In this document: one piece after another, positions 61,224-64,000 of the stretch | Layout of the letters: every line of letters starts with the position of its first letter | How positions within the stretch are numbered: position 1 is the stretch's first letter | NCBI RefSeq assembly: GCF_003026495.1 | Contig: NZ_PYMA01000012.1 | Location: forward strand, 1 to 64,000 | Reading direction: 5' to 3' | Source: Photobacterium sanctipauli | Lineage (GTDB): Bacteria > Pseudomonadota > Gammaproteobacteria > Enterobacterales > Vibrionaceae | Length of the DNA stretch: 64,000 nucleotides | Notes under the pieces: generated by a model | Told to the model about the DNA's origin: nothing | The model's input: the letters and a program-made list of their open reading frames with translations, nothing else | The model's database searches: none | Position numbers and translations under genes: made by a program

Positions 61224-62774
61224 ATGCAGTCGTTAGTTGATTTTCTTAATGGAATAATTTGGAGCCCGGTACTGATTTATCTTTGCCTTGGCGCCGGTTT
61301 GTTTTACTCCATTACTACGCGTTTTGTGCAAATCCGTCATTTCCGCGAGATGTGGCGCTTGCTACTTTCAGGTAAGAGTTCAGCACAGGGTATCTCTTCT
61401 TTCCAGGCGTTAGCCGTTTCACTATCTGGTCGTGTGGGTACTGGTAACATCGCTGGTGTTGCTGCTGCTATCGGTTTTGGTGGTCCGGGTGCCGTATTCT
61501 GGATGTGGGTTGTTGCCTTCCTAGGTGCAGCGACTGCTTACAGCGAGTCTGCTTTGGCTCAGATTTACAAAGAAGAAGATGAAGACGGCCAGTTCCGTGG
61601 TGGTCCGGCTTACTACATCGAGAAGGCGATGGGCCAGAAGTGGTACGCATGGATCTTCGCAATCGCTACTATCTTCGCATGTGGTGTACTACTACCAGGT
61701 GTTCAGTCGAACAGTATCGGTAATGCGGTTGAAACTGCGTTCGGTTCAGGTGGTATGATTGAAACTACTATCGGTACATTCAGCCTAGCGAAGATTGTAA
61801 CCGGTGCGTTCGTATCAGTAATCCTAGCCTTCATCATCTTCGGTGGTGTTAAGCGTATTGCGAACTTCACGCAAATCGTTGTTCCTTTCATGGCTTTGGC
61901 TTACATCGTTATTGCCTTCATTATCATCCTACTAAACATCAACATGGTACCAACGGTATTTGGTATGATCATCGGTGATGCCTTTACACCAATGGCTGGT
62001 GTGGGTGCCGCAATTGGTTGGGGTGTTAAGCGTGGTGTTTACTCGAACGAAGCTGGTCAGGGTACAGGTCCTCACGCAGCGGCTGCGGCAGACGTACAGC
62101 ACCCGGCTCAGCAGGGTCTAGTACAGTCGTTCTCGATTTACATCGATACACTACTGGTTTGTTCGGCAACAGCGTTCATGATCATCATCACTGGTGCGTA
62201 CAACGTACACGGTGGTGCAGAAGGCGCGTTCCTTGTACAGAACCTAGCTGCTGATGTTGGTGCTAACGGCCCAATGTTCACCCAGCTGGCTATCGAAAGC
62301 GCAATGCCAGGTATCGGTAAGCCGTTCATTGCATTCGCACTGTTCTTCTTTGCCTTTACAACCATTCTTGCGTACTACTACATCGCAGAAACAAACATCG
62401 CTTATATCCGCCGTACTATGAAGGTACCAGGCATGATGTTTGCTCTGAAAGTGGTATTACTAGTTGCAGTGTTCTACGGTACAGTGAAGACAGCAAACCT
62501 TGCATGGGCAATGGGTGATGTGGGTGTTGGCCTAATGGCTTGGCTAAACATCGTCGGTATTCTGATTATCTTCTTCTTGGCTAAGCCTGCACTTAAGGCG
62601 CTAAAAGACTATGAAGCACAACAGAAAGCCGGTGTAACTGAGTTTACTTTCGACCCAGTGAAGCTAGGCATCAAAAACGCAGACTACTGGGAGAAGCGCC
62701 TAAACGGTGGCAAGTCTAAACCAGCAGCGGATGTTGACGATAGCCAGGCAGAGCCTGTTAAGCCAACAGCATAA
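61224..62774 (+). CDS. AGCS-family sodium:alanine/glycine symporter
   Basis: This 516-residue protein has about ten or more membrane helices. The family signature is SLSGRVGTGNIAGVAAAIGF, and GVYSNEAGQGTGPHAAAAAD is a second landmark. It imports alanine or glycine with sodium. A GGGAG site precedes the ATG, and a TTCG-capped terminator follows. Codon use looks optimised for high expression. The exact substrate is not decided. Confidence 0.93.
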   Translation: MQSLVDFLNGIIWSPVLIYLCLGAGLFYSITTRFVQIRHFREMWRLLLSGKSSAQGISSFQALAVSLSGRVGTGNIAGVAAAIGFGGPGAVFWMWVVAFLGAATAYSESALAQIYKEEDEDGQFRGGPAYYIEKAMGQKWYAWIFAIATIFACGVLLPGVQSNSIGNAVETAFGSGGMIETTIGTFSLAKIVTGAFVSVILAFIIFGGVKRIANFTQIVVPFMALAYIVIAFIIILLNINMVPTVFGMIIGDAFTPMAGVGAAIGWGVKRGVYSNEAGQGTGPHAAAAADVQHPAQQGLVQSFSIYIDTLLVCSATAFMIIITGAYNVHGGAEGAFLVQNLAADVGANGPMFTQLAIESAMPGIGKPFIAFALFFFAFTTILAYYYIAETNIAYIRRTMKVPGMMFALKVVLLVAVFYGTVKTANLAWAMGDVGVGLMAWLNIVGILIIFFLAKPALKALKDYEAQQKAGVTEFTFDPVKLGIKNADYWEKRLNGGKSKPAADVDDSQAEPVKPTA

Positions 62775-62794
62775 TTAGATAAGTTATAAAGTAG

Positions 62795-62825
62795 AAAGGG
62801 TTAGCTTCGGCTAACCCTTTTTTTG
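62795..62825 (+). terminator. Rho-independent terminator of the AGCS gene
   Basis: An 11-bp stem AAAGGGTTAGC / GCTAACCCTTT closes on TTCG and ends in a T-run. Confidence 0.93.
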
Positions 62826-62828
62826 TGT

Positions 62829-63153
62829 TTATCGTCGCTGTTCTCTGATGCTGAGAAACAAGACATTGGGCAAGTTGATCAAGCTGTGAGTATGAAGGCT
62901 GAATTACTTGAGAATGAAACGATACCGTTTGAAGGTAATAAGGATGCAAAGTTGTCATTATTAAGTTCTTAGACCACCTGTTAAATTGGCGACTGAAGCA
63001 GGTGTAGACTTAAACTCAATGAACTTGATGTATGTATGGTCTGAAGAGTTAATGCCGTCGATGATACTTGCGCAACAACTAGGCTTTAGTGATATCTCCG
63101 CTTATGTTGAGGCGGATAAACTACAGAAGGTAGTTGAATTAGCACTGAGCTAA
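62829..63153 (+). pseudogene. decayed DsbA-family (Com1/ScsC-like) thiol oxidoreductase gene
   Basis: Two frames carry family remnants. Frame one (62829-62972) reads LFSDAEKQDIGQV, LLENETIPFEGNKDAKLSLL and then a stop, like the N-terminus and pre-active-site strand of DsbA-family proteins. Frame two, from about 62973 to the stop at 63151-63153, reads KLATEAGVDLNSMN, MILAQQLGFSD and KLQKVVELALS, like the end of the helical insert and C-terminus. The FFDYxCxxC active site and about 100 residues between are missing, and no start codon suits either half. It is flanked by terminators on both sides. The assignment is from memory of the family pattern. Confidence 0.55.
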
Positions 63154-63172
63154 AGTGTGAGTTTTTTTGCTA

Positions 63173-63200
63173 AAAAGGGCTAGCAATTGCTAGCCCTTTT
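63173..63200. terminator. bidirectional terminator
   Basis: A 28-bp perfect palindrome (AAAAGGGCTAGCAATT and its complement) lies between the pseudogene and the convergent BCCT gene. Confidence 0.88.
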
Positions 63201-63231
63201 ATGTGTATATATCGTTTATCTAAGCTCTTTT

Positions 63232-64000
63232 TTATACAGCTGTTTGTAGCTGGTAAGCAGAACGCTCACTACTTAATCCCTTTATCAGGCTGGCACACAT
63301 CAGAAGCAGAACAAAGGTAAACGGAAGGGCAGTTGCCACAACACCAGACTGCAATGCCTGTAGGGCTTCAGTACCACCAATCCATAGCATCGCACCGGCA
63401 ATTGCACCTTCTACAGATGCCCAGAAGATACGCTGCGGTACTGGCGCGTCAATCTTACCACCGGCAGTGATGCTATCGATGACCATCGAACCTGAATCTG
63501 AAGAGGTAATAAAGAAAATCAGAACCAGAATAATTGAAAGCACTGAGATGATAGAGCCAAATGGCAGAGCATCGTACACATGGAATAAGGTTAGCGAGAT
63601 ATCCGTTAGCCCGTTTGCACCAAGTTCGCCGACTTTGTTGACGACTTGATCAATGGCTATGCCCCCGAAAATAGACATCCAAATGATCACCATCAGTGAT
63701 GGAATGAAGATGACTGCAATTAAAAACTCTCGTACCGTACGGCCTTTAGAAATTCGTGCGATAAACATACCAACGAATGGTGACCATGAAATCCACCATG
63801 CCCAGTAGAATACAGTCCAACCATGCATCCAAGTGGTATCCTCGCGTCCGTGAGGGTTGCTGAATGCAATGATGTTGTCTGCATAAGCTAGAAGCGTGGC
63901 TGGCAGCGAGCTGATTACAAGATCAAAACTAACGAAAGCGACAAAAACAAGTAAGGCTAAAGCAAAAAGCATGTTGATTTTGCTTAGCTGTTTAACGCCG
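63232..64000 (-). CDS. BCCT-family transporter, C-terminal part (5' end beyond the window)
   Basis: The frame is open to the window edge (GVKQLSKIN precedes the first internal Met at 63972), so at least 256 C-terminal residues are present and the N-terminus is outside. WWISWSPFVGMFIARISKGR is the conserved BCCT helix-8 region, and FITSSDSGSMVIDS a second landmark. BCCT carriers take up betaine, choline, carnitine or related compounds; the substrate cannot be told from this part. Confidence 0.92.
   Translation of the reverse strand, partial: GVKQLSKINMLFALALLVFVAFVSFDLVISSLPATLLAYADNIIAFSNPHGREDTTWMHGWTVFYWAWWISWSPFVGMFIARISKGRTVREFLIAVIFIPSLMVIIWMSIFGGIAIDQVVNKVGELGANGLTDISLTLFHVYDALPFGSIISVLSIILVLIFFITSSDSGSMVIDSITAGGKIDAPVPQRIFWASVEGAIAGAMLWIGGTEALQALQSGVVATALPFTFVLLLMCASLIKGLSSERSAYQLQTAV

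Overview
The window looks like a chromosomal segment of a marine gammaproteobacterium of the Vibrionaceae, in or near Photobacterium, Grimontia, Enterovibrio or Vibrio. The evidence is a VolA-type surface lipase, a SEC-C protein of the family first named from Photobacterium profundum, a second EF-G, a nirBD-nirC-cobA cluster with an enterobacterial-type nir promoter, a yejABEF operon, and AGCS and BCCT transporters. The genus is inferred. I saw no rRNA, tRNA, CRISPR array, insertion sequence or phage gene.

Region 1 (about 0.6-31.1 kb) is the unusual part: what appears to be a dedicated exopolysaccharide/biofilm-matrix island. At its core (15.3-29.6 kb) is a same-strand cluster. It encodes a response regulator fused to a PP2C/SpoIIE phosphatase, a STAS anti-anti-sigma-like protein, a sugar-1-phosphate nucleotidyltransferase and an RsbW-like ATPase, so a partner-switching module surrounds a precursor enzyme. 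It continues with a GH2 lipoprotein, a GH9 endoglucanase, a cellulose-synthase-like GT2 with a divergent acceptor motif, three consecutive DUF3131 proteins and a periplasmic protein. A soluble GT2-like enzyme follows. On the other side lie a lichenase-type GH16, a fourth DUF3131 protein, a type I secretion ABC transporter and adaptor with two small accessory genes, a 1851-residue RTX repeat protein that is the obvious cargo, and an outer-membrane beta-barrel with an internal duplication. GH16 (lichenase type), GH9 and a processive GT2 together suggest a beta-glucan, possibly mixed-linkage beta-1,3/1,4-glucan. The polymer identity is inference.

Region 2 (31.2-41.6 kb) holds small envelope proteins (YcgJ-like, DUF805, a His/Asp/Ser/Tyr-rich secreted protein). 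It then has a sulfur module (rhodanese-fused CoA-disulfide/persulfide reductase, divergent from two half-size YeeE/YedE transporters) and the assimilatory-type nitrite reductase cluster nirB-nirD-nirC-cobA. An FNR box and a NarP/NarL site upstream of nirB are 28 bp apart, as in E. coli.

Region 3 (41.6-50.9 kb) encodes the VolA-like lipase, a tyrosine/aromatic permease preceded by a 50-codon Tyr/Phe-rich leader ORF, an Ap4A phosphorylase-like protein, a second EF-G, a TrmH-family methyltransferase and a SEC-C protein. Region 4 (51.3-64 kb) is ordinary housekeeping: yejABEF peptide import, zwf-pgl-gnd, an AGCS amino-acid symporter, a decayed DsbA-family gene not listed among simple ORFs, and a BCCT transporter cut by the window end. 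The window start cuts a NupC-type nucleoside transporter.
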